Shown: positions 43,635 through 55,086 of the stretch, piece by piece
Numbering within the stretch: the first letter of the stretch is position 1
Layout: every line of letters starts with the position of its first letter
Origin: Albula goreensis
Taxonomy: Eukaryota > Chordata > Actinopteri > Albuliformes > Albulidae
Direction: 5' to 3'
Length of the DNA stretch: 64,000 bases
NCBI GenBank assembly: GCA_022829145.1
Contig: CM040753.1
Location: 8,226,884-8,290,883, forward strand
Notes under the pieces: generated by a model
What the model saw: only the letters and a program-made list of their open reading frames with translations
Database searches by the model: none
What the model was told of the DNA's origin: nothing
Program-made: the position numbers and the translations under genes

Positions 43635-45169
43635 AGCACCCAAATCATTTCAAGAAAATTAAAATGACTCACTTCTGAACTGCAAGAAGTTTTAGGACAA
43701 AGTGAGAAAATTTAATTTTACACCCAGAATACTCAAACTTTCACTGACATGTTCATTTTAAGATGTGTGATTGTGAAAACACCACTTTTTTAATCTAATT
43801 TTTTAAAACTAATTTGGAAATGGATTGGAAATCTAATTTTTTAACATGTTTAATTTTTTTGCATAATATACTTTTTTGGAAAATTCTCTAAAATGGTAAA
43901 GTGCGGAATTCTATGAATATATGCAAAACAATGATTGATTGGTTGATTGGATTGATGATTGACCAGTAATTGAGCAGTTGGCTGGTTGATTGATTCACTG
44001 AATGAATGCTTTATTTCATAATTTAAAGTTGTGGGTGACAAAGACCAGCAGGTACTTAAGTGCATCACTGTGCAAAAGAAGGAGATGGTTGAATAGATGT
44101 TTTTGTTTTTATCTATTTTCATGTATACCTGTCAAAAAAATGAAAGTGAAAGCTATGCCCTTTGTGCTGATGGCACAGACTGGACGGCATTAAGCACAGA
44201 TAGCTGCATCATCCGCAGACTCTAGAGCAGACTGAACACAATGAATTCAAATGGTCCTCATCTTCAGCTATTCTACTGTATGTAATGTTTTGTGACTGGG
44301 AGCCCATGTGTGTTTTTACAGCCACAGGGCTGGGCTACGTAAGGCATGCCATTCACCAGCAGATTTAACTCAGGCCCAGTGACCTCCTTTGTTTTGCTAA
44401 TGACCCAGCTATTTGCACTTACACTTCTTTAGGTCTGTAATTACAGTCCCCTTGTCCGCAGAGGGGTCTCTAAATGGTGTTTATAGCGGTTGTGTACACC
44501 CATTCTGGCAATTATTGAGACATACGTTCCTTCTCCTTTGTACTGGTAATAAAGAATGCAGAGGAAAATTAGCAGAACACGGGGTCACACAGAGTTCATG
44601 CTGTTTCCTTTCAATATTACTGCCAATTGTGTTTGACAGAGCATGCACCTCAAAAATGCCTAAACTCAAAAATGACCCGATTAAAACATCCACACCTCAC
44701 TATATTTGTATCCAGTAAGATGCAAGCACCTAAAATATATCCTTATTTTGATTAGTTTTGTGTTTTTTTTTACTTTATTGAGCAGCAACTGAGACTGGCA
44801 ATGGGATAGTGCCAGTCCAGTCACCCCTGCTGTCCCAGTGCTGAAGATTTACCTTACAAGAAGGATGTTAAAAGATGTATGGGACCAGAGGTATTTTTTA
44901 AGTGTGCAAACTGAAGGAAATGTGGCTGCCGGCAGTGATACCAAACCTAATTAGCATCCTGTAAGTCTCAGTTGGTTTACCGTTAAGTCTTAAGCCTTCT
45001 TCATTTGCTCTCTGTAATCCTGCACTGAACTGATGGGGCTTAAATAAACTTCCTCCCAGCCCTGTTTGTTTGACGACTCTTCCCCCATATTGTATTGTTT
45101 CCACTTTATGCAGAGAAGAAAAAGAAAAAAAAAATCAATTATACCTTGCACTTGTGAGTGTGTGTGTCA
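43635..45169. other. AT-rich non-coding stretch
   Basis: No gene is seen. An imperfect TGAT array (GATTGATTGGTTGATTGG type) occupies 43931-43998. Frames at 44413-44718 (plus) and 44481-44693 (minus) overlap and are unassigned. Short A and T runs occur near 44764 and 45126. Confidence 0.45.
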
Positions 45170-45630
45170 GAGGGTTTGGTGTTGAGCCTAATTAAATTAA
45201 ACTCAAAGGAAAGGGGAAGCTCGTCAGTGATGCCCACAGTTGCCTCAGGTGATTAGCACATTGATTTATTAAAATGTGCGCCGTGCGGCCTCGCTGGGGT
45301 CTTGTTTACTCTATCCTGCCCCACAAAATGAGGATTAAAGACAGGGGAAGGTGGCGGGGAGAGGGGAGACAGAACCCCGTGCTGACGTTAATGAAACAGG
45401 CTTCTTTTCCCAGCACGTCTGGCAGGAGGAGAGCGAAGAGCAAAGACGAAGGTGCGCCAAGGATCCGCACACCTTTCGCAGCGTGCTGTCACTGCCCGAT
45501 GCGACGCATCGCAGAGGCCAGTGCAGGAACCGCGCTGGACGTGTGGAGCGAGAAGGACATGGTCTCGCTAGGCCGAACTTGCCTCGGCGCTGCTCTGAGA
45601 GAGACACTCACACATGCTGTTCATTTCTTT
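45170..45630. promoter_or_regulatory. Candidate conserved element, AT-rich homeodomain words into a GC-rich island
   Basis: The left part holds GCCTAATTAAATTAAACTC at about 45186-45204 and GGTGATTAGCACATTGATTT near 45248-45267. From 45277 the DNA becomes GC-rich with many CpG sites. Three frames are open across it: 45274-45633 and 45351-45677 (plus) and 45335-45607 (minus). A pyrimidine-rich CTTCTTTTCCCAG at 45401-45413 would be a good splice acceptor for a plus-strand exon, but no convincing donor follows, and the products are unrecognised and very Arg-rich. Confidence 0.3.
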
Positions 45631-45948
45631 TGATCAGTGATGAAAGGATATTATTGCTCTTCTCCTCAGCAATGTAAAGTTCATGCGGAGGTTGCGTTCT
45701 CTCAGGGTGCTTTGCTTGGGGGCCAATGTCTTCCTCTGTACGTCATCAACAAGTATGAAGACATGTACGCACTCAATTACTTTCACGTTCTCAGCTTCAT
45801 GTTCTACAATCTTACCAACCAGGGATTCTCTCATCTTAACTGAAAAAAAATCTAAATAGATAAAAAAACAACAACATCTAACCTTTCAAAAAATGTTGAT
45901 GTGAGCAAACGGGACAGACACAAGAAAGTGTAGAATGTAAGAACTTAC
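45631..45948. other. Non-coding stretch
   Basis: No gene is seen. An A run lies at 45843-45850. Confidence 0.5.
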
Positions 45949-46053
45949 CCAGTTGGCAGAATCAGACACTGTAACTCTCTGTTTGGAGGTCTGGGATTTT
46001 AGGGCCTTGTATCCCCCCAGCGCCACCCCCAAAATGGGGCCCTCAGGATGCGT
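45949..46053 (-). other. Possible 105-nt phase-0 exon (unassigned)
   Basis: On the minus strand the pyrimidine-rich acceptor ATTCTCTCTCTCAG ends at 46054. A stop-free stretch of exactly 35 codons follows and ends in AACTGG, next to a donor reading GTAAGT (GT at 45948-45947). The frame is open on both sides (45886-46077), so a phase-0 cassette exon would be consistent. The product begins THPEGPILG, contains Lys/Ser-rich SQTSKQRV and ends DSANW. I recognise no family and see no partner exon within the window. Chance co-occurrence of splice-like words is the main alternative. Confidence 0.2.
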
Positions 46054-47159
46054 CTGAGAGAGAGAATCTGGCGACAAACTCAGTCATCAGGAAATCCTGC
46101 CACTCGACTGGCTTTGTCAGAGGGGCCCGGTGTTAAAGCCGGCGTCTCCCTCCACTTCAGGGGACAAGCCTCTGCAAGCAGCCTTCCTGGGAATACAGGG
46201 CCCTCCACAGCCCAGGAGACACGCACGATAGCAAACAGAAACACAGCATCTTATCTTTACCCAAACACTTGTGCCAGCCATTACTTTTTACGCGGAGAGC
46301 ACGGAAGCAGATTACTTCAAGTGAAAGATTAAGAATGCCATAGGACTCAATAAATGAAAAAATACTTCTTTGAAAACCACTATTTGTTTAATTACTGTGT
46401 GTGTTAAATCAATATAGCAGATATATTATATATTATTATAACTACACTATATTATATATTGTTATAGCCATGTGGATCCCACCAGGACAGCTTTGTTTCT
46501 GGAAAATACACAGTCTGTAACTGTAAATAGAACAGAGGAAAGATGAGATTCTGAGAAACGATGTATATACACATCTAAAATAATATTGTTGGAAACACAC
46601 TCTTTTAAATAGTTCCTTTAGTTTATTTGTTTTATTTAATATAGTAGCACAAAAGCTTCACAACAGCTAATTCTTGCTGCATCTAACAAACATACGTAAG
46701 GGAGCGTTATTCAAATGCCGTCTGATCTTACTTTGAACCACACAATGAACAGAGTGCCACTTCATTGTAGGAGCCATTGTGTCCCTTAACAGAGTTTTAA
46801 GTCCCACCATCTGAGGATGCTGGGACAGTTTCATTAATCCTGGGAGTCCTGCAGAAAAGATGACCGTAAATATAGTCATCTCCACATGTGGGTTTTACAG
46901 ACAGGAAGGGCCGGATTTCCCCAAGCTCATTTATATAGTGCAGGAGAACCCCACTGAGTTCATTAGAGTTTCAAATGTGTATCAATGCACGGCTCAGGTA
47001 TCTTTTCATGCCCATAGTCAGAATAAAACTTTAGAATATGCAAAATTACATAATAGGTTCCAGTGTAAAGTAGGAATAGACATTTGGCCATTGATTTTGA
47101 CAGGCCAAAAGTTCTGATGAAAAATCTGTCTTTGGCGTGTGATTTTATGATCTTGCAAT
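46054..47159. other. Non-coding stretch
   Basis: No gene is seen. A 19-base imperfect direct repeat (TATATTATATATTRTTATA) lies at 46422-46440 and 46448-46466. Frames at 46048-46332 (plus) and 46667-46885 (minus) are unassigned. Confidence 0.45.
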
Positions 47160-47420
47160 CTGAAGTGGGTTCAGGCTGAGGAATTTAAAAATAAACAGCG
47201 GTTCAATAGATGCTGGTGTCATTGCTATGTAAACAGGGGCTGCCCCGCAATTAAACCCCAGCTTCCTCCATTACTCGCTGACGTCCCGCTTCTCCTGCCA
47301 CATTCTCCAAGCCACAAAACAATCCGTTTCCTGCATACTTTCCTACAGAATAATTACTGGCTGTGTTTATCTCATGCGTGCTTCCTGGCCTCTATTTCCA
47401 TATCTTTAACTCACACAGGG
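47160..47420. promoter_or_regulatory. Candidate conserved non-coding element
   Basis: A repeat-free block with CGCAATTAAACCCCAGC near 47247-47263, GAATAATTACTGGCTGTG near 47348-47365 and TTTATCTCATGC near 47366-47377, and no open frame of note. The look is that of a developmental enhancer, with homeodomain- and GATA-type words, but this rests on appearance only. Confidence 0.27.
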
Positions 47421-49514
47421 ATTAGAAAAGAACGAAAGGAAAAAAAAAACACATCTCCGCAAATGAAAGTGTCAACGTATGCCTTGGTAAAACGGTGCTG
47501 TCGTCAAGGTGAATGGGCTACATTTTTAAAAGCCATGCACCCTAGTCATCAAAATGAGATGATTTATTTGAGCAAACTTTACTGATACCAGGTACTCAAA
47601 ATATTTACTCAACAGGGATGACATCAAACATTTTTTTTTAAAAATATCTGCCCCAAAACGATGTATTATCTGACTTAAATGACAAAATATGGCTGCAAAA
47701 AGCCATATATTATTATATATTTTTGGTATCACCATGCTGTATCTTTGTGCAAGAATCTAAGAAAAGGATTTGGATGAGAAAGCATAGGAAATCATCCATT
47801 ATCTGGTGTACAGGGTAACATCATGCCTCAATTTAAGATCTCCATCCACTGCAAAAGATTATATGTTACAGCACTGTAATACAGTAGTAGAGGTTGAGAT
47901 TTGGGGGCATATACGGAAAACCGTGGCACACTTTATGTTCACTTTCAGACCATGCCACCCATGTCTGTAGTGCTAAATTAAAAGTACCCTGGATGTCTCC
48001 TTCCAAATTGGTTGTTTATTTTTCTGCTTTGGGTAATGATGTGTCTATCTTCTATCTTCTATTCTGACATTCTTCATTTTATTGCAATGAACAATACATT
48101 TATTTTCCCTATCATTTACATTCTTCTTACATTTGGTAAGAGAACTGGCCCAAAAAAAGTCATAGTAGGCTAAAATTGTTTACTGCAGGCTTTAGCTGCC
48201 CCAGCAACCTGTTAGATCAATGGACATGGCACTGAATAATTTCACAACTCATGGCAAAAAGTCTTACCTTTGAGAGTGTATCATGCTGGGGTAATGACTG
48301 ACTAGCATCCCCTGCTCAAGTAGGCATAAAACCTGGGGAAAAGAGCCAATTACCCACCCATTGTACCCAATGAAAAATATTAACACAGACAGCAAATGGA
48401 GCATGAAACAACAATCCAATCCACGATGGAACCCCAAGACCCAGTCTGATAGTTTACATCCCATTTGCTTATCTTGACATTGTTTAACTCTGTGTCAACA
48501 CTAACAAGTAAAACAGTTAAAAGTATGAGGTGAAGATCAATCAACAAAAATGCATGGACAACTCTTCACGTCCTAAATGAACGAGCTGCTTTGTTGAATA
48601 AAAACAACTTTCTCCTGCTAATTGGCCGTTGGTCTGATTTATAATTGTTCATTTATTGAGTGTGAGTAGTCAGTATCGACAAAACGCAAGTGGACTGCCC
48701 ATTTTATCTCCCATTAAATCACATTTAACTGTATTGATTTGGTAAACGTACAATCTCAGTTGTTGTGTGCAAGGAGATGTGTTTTAAAAGGACTGGTGAG
48801 CACTGCCCCTCAGTGCTTACGGTCACAGTGCAGGTTTCATGAGCACATTAGAGGCAGAAGAGCTCAGAGCTGTACTAAGAGGTCCTAACAACTACAGGTA
48901 TGAGACGTAACGTTAAAAAACCTAAACATGTCTTCATCTGACACTCAAATCATCCACTTTTGTATACAGATGGGCAGACACAATTGACCCATTTGAAAAG
49001 AGAGAAAATCACAGACACATAGGCACTGTTGGCATTGAAGCTTGTATGTCCCCTTCCTGGTGTCAGCTGTCTAAAAATGAGAATATATGTGTACATTGAG
49101 GATATGCTGTGTATGTGATTCCTGCATTTTACACTTTTGTCGTCAGACAGCAATGGGCATTCATGGCTGACAGGGTCACAGTTATCCAGATCAATCCCTT
49201 CAAATGCTGGTTTACATAGATCTGAGTATGTCATCTCTAATTCTCTACTGTACCTCCAGTTTTTTTATGTTTATTAATATGACAGTTGCAGATAATTCAT
49301 ACCATACAAATATGATTGAAGAGGGGTTGGCACACCACTACCACACGCAAACTGCTACCAGACTCCATATGCAATGTAGAAGGATGCTGTTCTGAAAATA
49401 AATGTAAGTGCATGTTGCGTACAAATTACAAGGAAAAATATCTGTGCTGGCACAAATTATCTCCACCATTAGCACAACCATAGCGTGTGTCCCATCCATG
49501 TCCAGTCATCTGCC
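47421..49514. other. AT-rich non-coding stretch
   Basis: No gene is seen. A short TCTATCT array lies near 48043-48064. Frames at 47526-47735, 48264-48464 and 48950-49234 (all minus) are unassigned. Confidence 0.48.
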
Positions 49515-49558
49515 ACACACACATGCATACATGCACTCACAGGCACACACATACGTGC

Positions 49559-49589
<31 letters not shown>

Positions 49590-49749
49590 TCCGCACACAC
49601 ATACACACACACACAGACACACACACACACAAACAAACACGCATGCACACACACACACATGCACGCACGCACGCACACACGCACGTACGCACGCACACAC
49701 ACACACAAACACACACATACACAAACATGCACACACACACACACACACA
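49515..49749. repeat. Imperfect (CA)n / (CACG)n microsatellite block
   Basis: About 235 bases of CA repeat diversified by CG, TA, CAAA and CATG substitutions, including CACGCACG-type subarrays near 49662-49695. Degenerate CA arrays of this kind are old compared with the perfect tracts elsewhere. All the His/Thr- or Val/Cys-rich frames here are translations of it. Confidence 0.96.
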
Positions 49750-50511
49750 GCTCTGGTGATCTGCAAGTGGATACCTCTCCATGTCGTTAGTCCAGCTCAG
49801 GCAGCCTGATGTGGACTCCTCCTGGAGCCGTGATAGAATCATCTCACAGGGGTCAACAGCTTAACAGTGTGATGCGCGTAAAGCTTTGACGTAAAGCTTT
49901 CTGCGGTGTCACACTGTACGACACAGACACAGGAACGAAGAGACCATCATCATTTTAATGAACACAGGGAAACTTCTCTGTGGAGTAAGACACTTTAAGG
50001 CGCACCTAATTATTTTTTTCTCACAGCCGTGAAGGATGCCCGCCTCAGACTGTAATGAATATTTCTCAGTGTGAACGCATGGTCGTAACATGCTAATGAG
50101 TGGCCGTGCAGGGCAACACATCTCTCGCATTCACAAATCTCATGTTTCAGGTACATATATTGCCTGACCCAAAAAGCCACCTTACATAAAAAAGGACATA
50201 ATTAGTACTTGTGGCCGTTAAGACTCTTGGAGTTAAATTTCATGGGCTGGCAAATTGCTCTTGCAGATCTTGTTGTCATTTACAGTTCAGGAAAACAAGC
50301 TTAAAGCAACAGAGCACACAGCTCTCTGAGGAGAGGCCAGCATCAGCGCTCTCAGATATGGGCCCCATATTATAAATCTGAGGACTTCACCACAAACATT
50401 CAGCTCTTTCCACAAGTGACTAAAACAATGACATAGACACAGACAACAATCAATTTTCTTAGATCGTTTGTGCTGACTGTCTGTGGTCTGGTGAAAGTGA
50501 ACACATCTGAA
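49750..50511. other. Non-coding stretch with a short inverted repeat
   Basis: No gene is seen. Arms ACAGTGTGA (49864-49872) and TCACACTGT (49909-49917) are perfect complements around a 36-base spacer, and the spacer holds two copies of GTAAAGCTTT. Confidence 0.5.
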
Positions 50512-50548
50512 ACTATTATTAGTCACAACTAACTCTGCTAATAATAGT
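50512..50548. repeat. Perfect 11-bp inverted repeat (hairpin)
   Basis: ACTATTATTAG at 50512-50522 is the exact reverse complement of CTAATAATAGT at 50538-50548, with a 15-base loop. No T run follows and nothing suggests a bacterial-type terminator. It may be a chance AT-rich palindrome or part of a regulatory element. Confidence 0.85.
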
Positions 50549-50859
50549 ATCTTATTAACTACTGTACAGGACATACTCATGTCACTTTTCTCACTTAAAA
50601 TGGGGTGGAAATGGAGCAGAGACTGTCTGAAATGAGGATGGTGAGTTAAGTGAGCTGATATATTCATTTCCTCCCTTTGCCGTCTGTAGAAATGCAAAAA
50701 TTAAGGTAGAAATGAGGATGCAACTAGAATTCAAATCCCTGCACAATATACTCGGTTTCAGATGGAAACTAAAACTGCCAGCAACACAGCATTCAAGCAT
50801 TTTTAAACGGTTGTGAGAAACACGAGCTAACTGAATTAATACCTGCAGGGATTTACTAT
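50549..50859. other. Non-coding stretch
   Basis: No gene is seen. The minus frame at 50287-50697 (136 codons) extends into this part, and I recognise no domain in its product. Confidence 0.42.
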
Positions 50860-50960
50860 GAACAGGTGCTCGCAGTATATATCAACAGGCCCCTATAAAT
50901 AGACGGCGTGTTATTGCCTGGCACTGCACCTGATAAAGAGCTAGTGACGTACGTCTGACT
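50860..50960. promoter_or_regulatory. Cluster of MEF2-like, CRE-like and GATA-like words
   Basis: CTATAAATAG at 50893-50902 is a perfect match to the MEF2 consensus. CACCTGATAA near 50927-50936 combines E-box-like and GATA-like words. GACGTACGTC at 50946-50955 is a 10-base palindrome related to a CRE. The three lie within 65 bases in otherwise unremarkable DNA, so a small enhancer is plausible but unproven. Confidence 0.28.
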
Positions 50961-51923
50961 GCTAACACTGCGCCGAACATGGGGACTATCCAGGGTTTCC
51001 AAAGATGTCTCAACAGCCTGTCCATATCATGAGTGTCATAAATTGTGATATGTCTGAATGACGTCAAATGAGAGAGGTTTCATATAAAAATATTAAAGCC
51101 ATATTTTTTTGATAAATCTGATCACTCTGTTGTCAATGTAAAGTGCATTTCAATCTGTAACTGCTGCTTAAATGGACAATAATATTAATTCATGAATAAT
51201 AATTTTTTATTTAGTTGTAAAAATATGGTAGCCCATCCCAACACTGCAAAGTCCTCTGTCATTTAAGAGGGTACATGTAGCAGATAATTCCTCCAAATCT
51301 CACTACCTGAACTGCATAGCTTATTTTTAGACAATTGCAATTCTTGCATTGCTGATGCAAGCAAGTCACAGGGCCTAGTCTGCATAGAAGCAGTCAGGAT
51401 TAAACACAAGACAGAGGGGGGTGTGTCACTGGGTCTGACATTAGTGCTTTAGCTGGGCATGACTCCCAGGAAGACAAATATTGACCAATTAGGGTTGATT
51501 GAACATGCATCTAAGAATTTTAATGAAAGGCCTTGCACTCTCCTATCTTCACAGTCGGACAGTTTTGACATGTTTAAATTCATGTTGTTACAGAATATGA
51601 AAAATTATATTGTTAAATAAAGGGGATATTACATGCTTTAAGAAACATCTCACAACTGCATCTGCACATGCCATCTGAAGTCTATAAACTTAATTGAAAA
51701 GAAATACTATGAACTTGTTGAATTTATGGTTGCATTTAATTTCATGTTTCATACATGCACGAGACTAGATTTTTCCCACACCAAATTTGGTTCTTGAGCC
51801 TCTTAATGCTTTTCTGAATCGGCCTTCATAGTAGAAATGGCAGACAGCCTTACTTCTAATATGTGGAGTGCTGTGGAATCAGATCTCCATGGAAGTCAGG
51901 GTGTGTAATGCTGCCATGCACTG
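50961..51923. other. AT-rich non-coding stretch
   Basis: No gene is seen. Confidence 0.5.
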
Positions 51924-52010
51924 AAAGGTTTTAAATGGTGGAATAGCTTGCCAAGTCACGTTGTGGAATCAGGAATCCAAGAGGTGTTTAAGACCAGTCC
52001 TCACACAGTG
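51924..52010 (+). mobile_element. Possible non-LTR retrotransposon (LINE) reverse-transcriptase tail
   Basis: In the frame starting at 51924 the peptide includes WWNSLPSHVVESG followed by IQEVFKT. The WNSLP..VV..A/S...FK pattern is typical of the extreme C-terminus of L2/CR1-type LINE reverse transcriptases and of related fish LINE ORFs. Only about 29 codons match, no other LINE domain is visible on either side, and no 3' terminal repeat was found. It may be a short relic or a chance similarity. Confidence 0.35.
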
Positions 52011-53215
52011 TTCTGTGTACTCCAGAAAGCAGACAAAGGATGGGCCTTGGGGGCTTTATGGTTTATGGTTCACATTCCACGTGGCATGTAGTAAGTCCAC
52101 TCATATTTATCCAAAGAACCTTAACTGGACATTCAAAACCAAAGTCTTGGCATGTAAAGCTCATAATTGTGTTTGATTATTGTAACCCTTTTTGCTTATA
52201 TAATTACAATCATGTGTTCATCAGCTGGTGACTACATGTGGATCCATAAGCACAATACTGATACTATGATTTGTGATATGATATTTGGTGCATCAGTCTA
52301 ATTGTCTACATCCATCATTAGATGCTTTACATTCATACAAGCACAGCTGTGCTCCTTACATGCATATACATGTGACTGTGTGTCTTTTTTCACAAAAGGA
52401 TAACTGCTAAAATAAATGAACTGAATTTATACAATTGGAACAGAGGAATCATTGCAAATCAAGTTTCACTGCATGACATAACAAAGAGACTGTGTTTCTG
52501 AAATGGCGTCCTATTCTCACTGAAATTACCAGTCTGTATTATAGTGAATTCTAATGATACAGGAGCTGTCTTTCAATGTACAGTACTGAAGAAAATAATT
52601 ATGTCTTAAAATTGAATTAATGTTAATAATGCTGTTGGGGAGACATACTGATGTAGTAATGCACTCATAGATAATTTAAATTCAATTTCAGGGAAACCGG
52701 GCCAATTAATTGGTCTTTAGCAGTCAGTTCAATTTTGATAAGAAGTACTTGTTATTGTTTCACTGTGAAGAATATACAGTGCATCAACTGTTGAAGTAAT
52801 GTACTTGAGATTGCCATTACAACACATGAAGGTACAGCAAAATATCAAATATATAACATATGTTTTATGACGTAGGAATGCTTGGATGAAACGTATGCTA
52901 CACGACATGGAACTTTACAGATATGGGCCTCAGAATTAGAGACCAATCAGTTAACCAAATATGTATTTACTTCTCCTTCAAAATGTCAAGCCCTGATGCT
53001 AAATCAGGGAAGCTGATGAAACAAAACATTATGAATGTTTTGGCTATCATCTTATACCACTAGCTAATTATTCAAATTGGGGAGCACAGCAATGAATTTT
53101 ATGAAGAAAACACTGGCTAAACAGTTAAAAACAAGAAAATGAAGCTGGCTAACAAGCTTTAAAAATAAAGTATCCAACTTAGCTGATTATAGATTCATAG
53201 CTAATAGCTGTAGTA
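52011..53215. other. AT-rich non-coding stretch
   Basis: No gene is seen. Frames at 51961-52176 and 52040-52231 overlap the LINE-like tail and are unassigned. Confidence 0.48.
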
Positions 53216-53285
53216 ATTTGTCCAGCTAGCTACTAGCATCAGCTAGCTTCGTCTAGCTCTGCTAGTAGCAAGCTACTGTGCTGCT
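53216..53285. repeat. CTAGC-rich, partly palindromic cluster
   Basis: Seven CTAG words occur in about 50 bases (CAGCTAGCTACTAGCATCAG, then GCTAGCTTCGTCTAGCTC, then GCTAGTAGCAAGCTAC). They give several overlapping short inverted repeats. CTAG is usually sparse, so this is a local anomaly, either a decayed palindromic mini-repeat or the end of a MITE-like element. GCTAGC words recur near 55902-55912. Confidence 0.55.
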
Positions 53286-55046
53286 GAGAGGAACTTCAAG
53301 TTCAATGAGTTTTCTTGACTTGTTGAATAATTACCATATGATGTATAGACATTCATGGGATGAATTAGACAGGAATGTTTTCAGAACAATCATGGAAATG
53401 ATCATTTAGCTAACATAAATACTGTGGATTTCTGTTACTTGCACAGTATAATGTCAGTGTCTGCAAAGTGGTTTTCCTCTTCAGTGGAGACCACATTATA
53501 ATGACAAGTATGGAAGCATACAGAAAACCTCTTACCTACACCAATGACAACTTGAGCCATTGATTATGCTGAGCAATATTTTGCAGACTGAAGCAAAATC
53601 ATTTGAGATCAGCTAAAGTGCCAGAAGCAAAAACACTTGATGTAGTAGGTACAGATGTATAAAGCAACTGACATCTTCCTCTTGCAGAAATAGGTATTTT
53701 TTTGTCTTTACTTTTTTGTCTTTTATAACTTGAACAGCTTTTTGATACCAGCATCTGTCATGCATGCAACATTTTACAATCTTTGCGAATGAGCTTGTAT
53801 AAAACAGGGACATTGGGGGTGCTGCTTGTTAGAATGCTTGGGACGCTGTTTTAAACTGTTTATAGTGGTATACTGCATCTCCTGTCCTTGAAGGAAGTGG
53901 AAATCCAGAACTTCCCACTATGGATCAGTATTTTGCAGGTGTGGTGGTCGGTCAGGCTACGCAATGTATGATTTCACCCTGGAGTACATGAAAGCACTCA
54001 TGAATCTGTGTTAAATGAGGCAGGGTTGTTCTGGAATATGTACCATCTTGAAAAAACAATGTTTCTGCCATTGGTTTCTGAAATAGCAAGAAAGAGTTAA
54101 AGAAAGCTTATCAGACCATTGTACCTTATCCTCCTGCTCAGCAGTCCAGATTACATGCTCATTGCACCAGGGTGTCTGAGTAACACATCTACCATGACAA
54201 CCAACTGACTGTCTACATGTTATCAAGTCTTTACCTTCTAAATACAAACTTTATTAGGAAATGACATGACAAATTGATTTAAGGCAATAGGGTATGAATG
54301 GAGAAATTCATAGTCTGGTGAACCGATATGCATAGTAATGATTTTTGTTTAAACTTTCTCTCTTCAAATCAGAAAAAAAAAATATATATAGCTGGATGAC
54401 TGGCAAATTTTCTGAGAAGGACCAAAGAGCCCCCCACTGCCAAAAAAGGCAAAGCGTTGAAATAAAAGAGAGAAACACACCCATCAATATTCACATGCTA
54501 ATGAGTGCTGTGAAGTTCTCCCAAGGCTGCTGAACTTAACCTGAGAATGCAGCCAAGTTTTACCCCTCTGTTCCCTCTGAGAGTGATCACAAAAACAGAG
54601 CTGTTTATTTTGGGAGTAAACCTTCAGTACATTCAGATGCTATATTACGTACTGTATTTTCAAAGCAGTCTCACATTTAATATTGAATGCATGTCCAATG
54701 AAATGCATATGAAATATGAGGCCATGGTTTTCATCGATCTTGTTTCTATTGTAAATAAAACATTTTAAAAGAGTGAATTTAATAGGTGGAAAAGCTGTAC
54801 CACCTCTATCCATCCAGCACAGACTCTCAAAGCTAAACTGCAGTTATCTGATGAACAATAACTGAAGAACAAATGATGAACTTTAAAAGGACTATGGAAA
54901 TGATGACTGGGTAGATTACATAACCAAGCCCATTAGAACTATACATATCATGAGTCTTTTCAGTAACAAACTTTTAGTATGATCAAACCATAGGCTTCTC
55001 AGCTACAGAACACCATGGAACCTATGGATAGGAATGTGTGTACTTG

Positions 55047-55086
55047 CATTTATGTGGTTTTATGTGTATTTATGTGGGTTTATGTG
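55047..55086. repeat. 20-bp tandem duplication
   Basis: Two copies of a unit reading YATTTATGTGGKTTTATGTG, 55047-55066 and 55067-55086, differing at two positions. Confidence 0.85.

Noticed and set aside
50512-50548. Rho-independent terminator
   Set aside because: The stem is AT-rich, no T tract follows, and the genome is eukaryotic.
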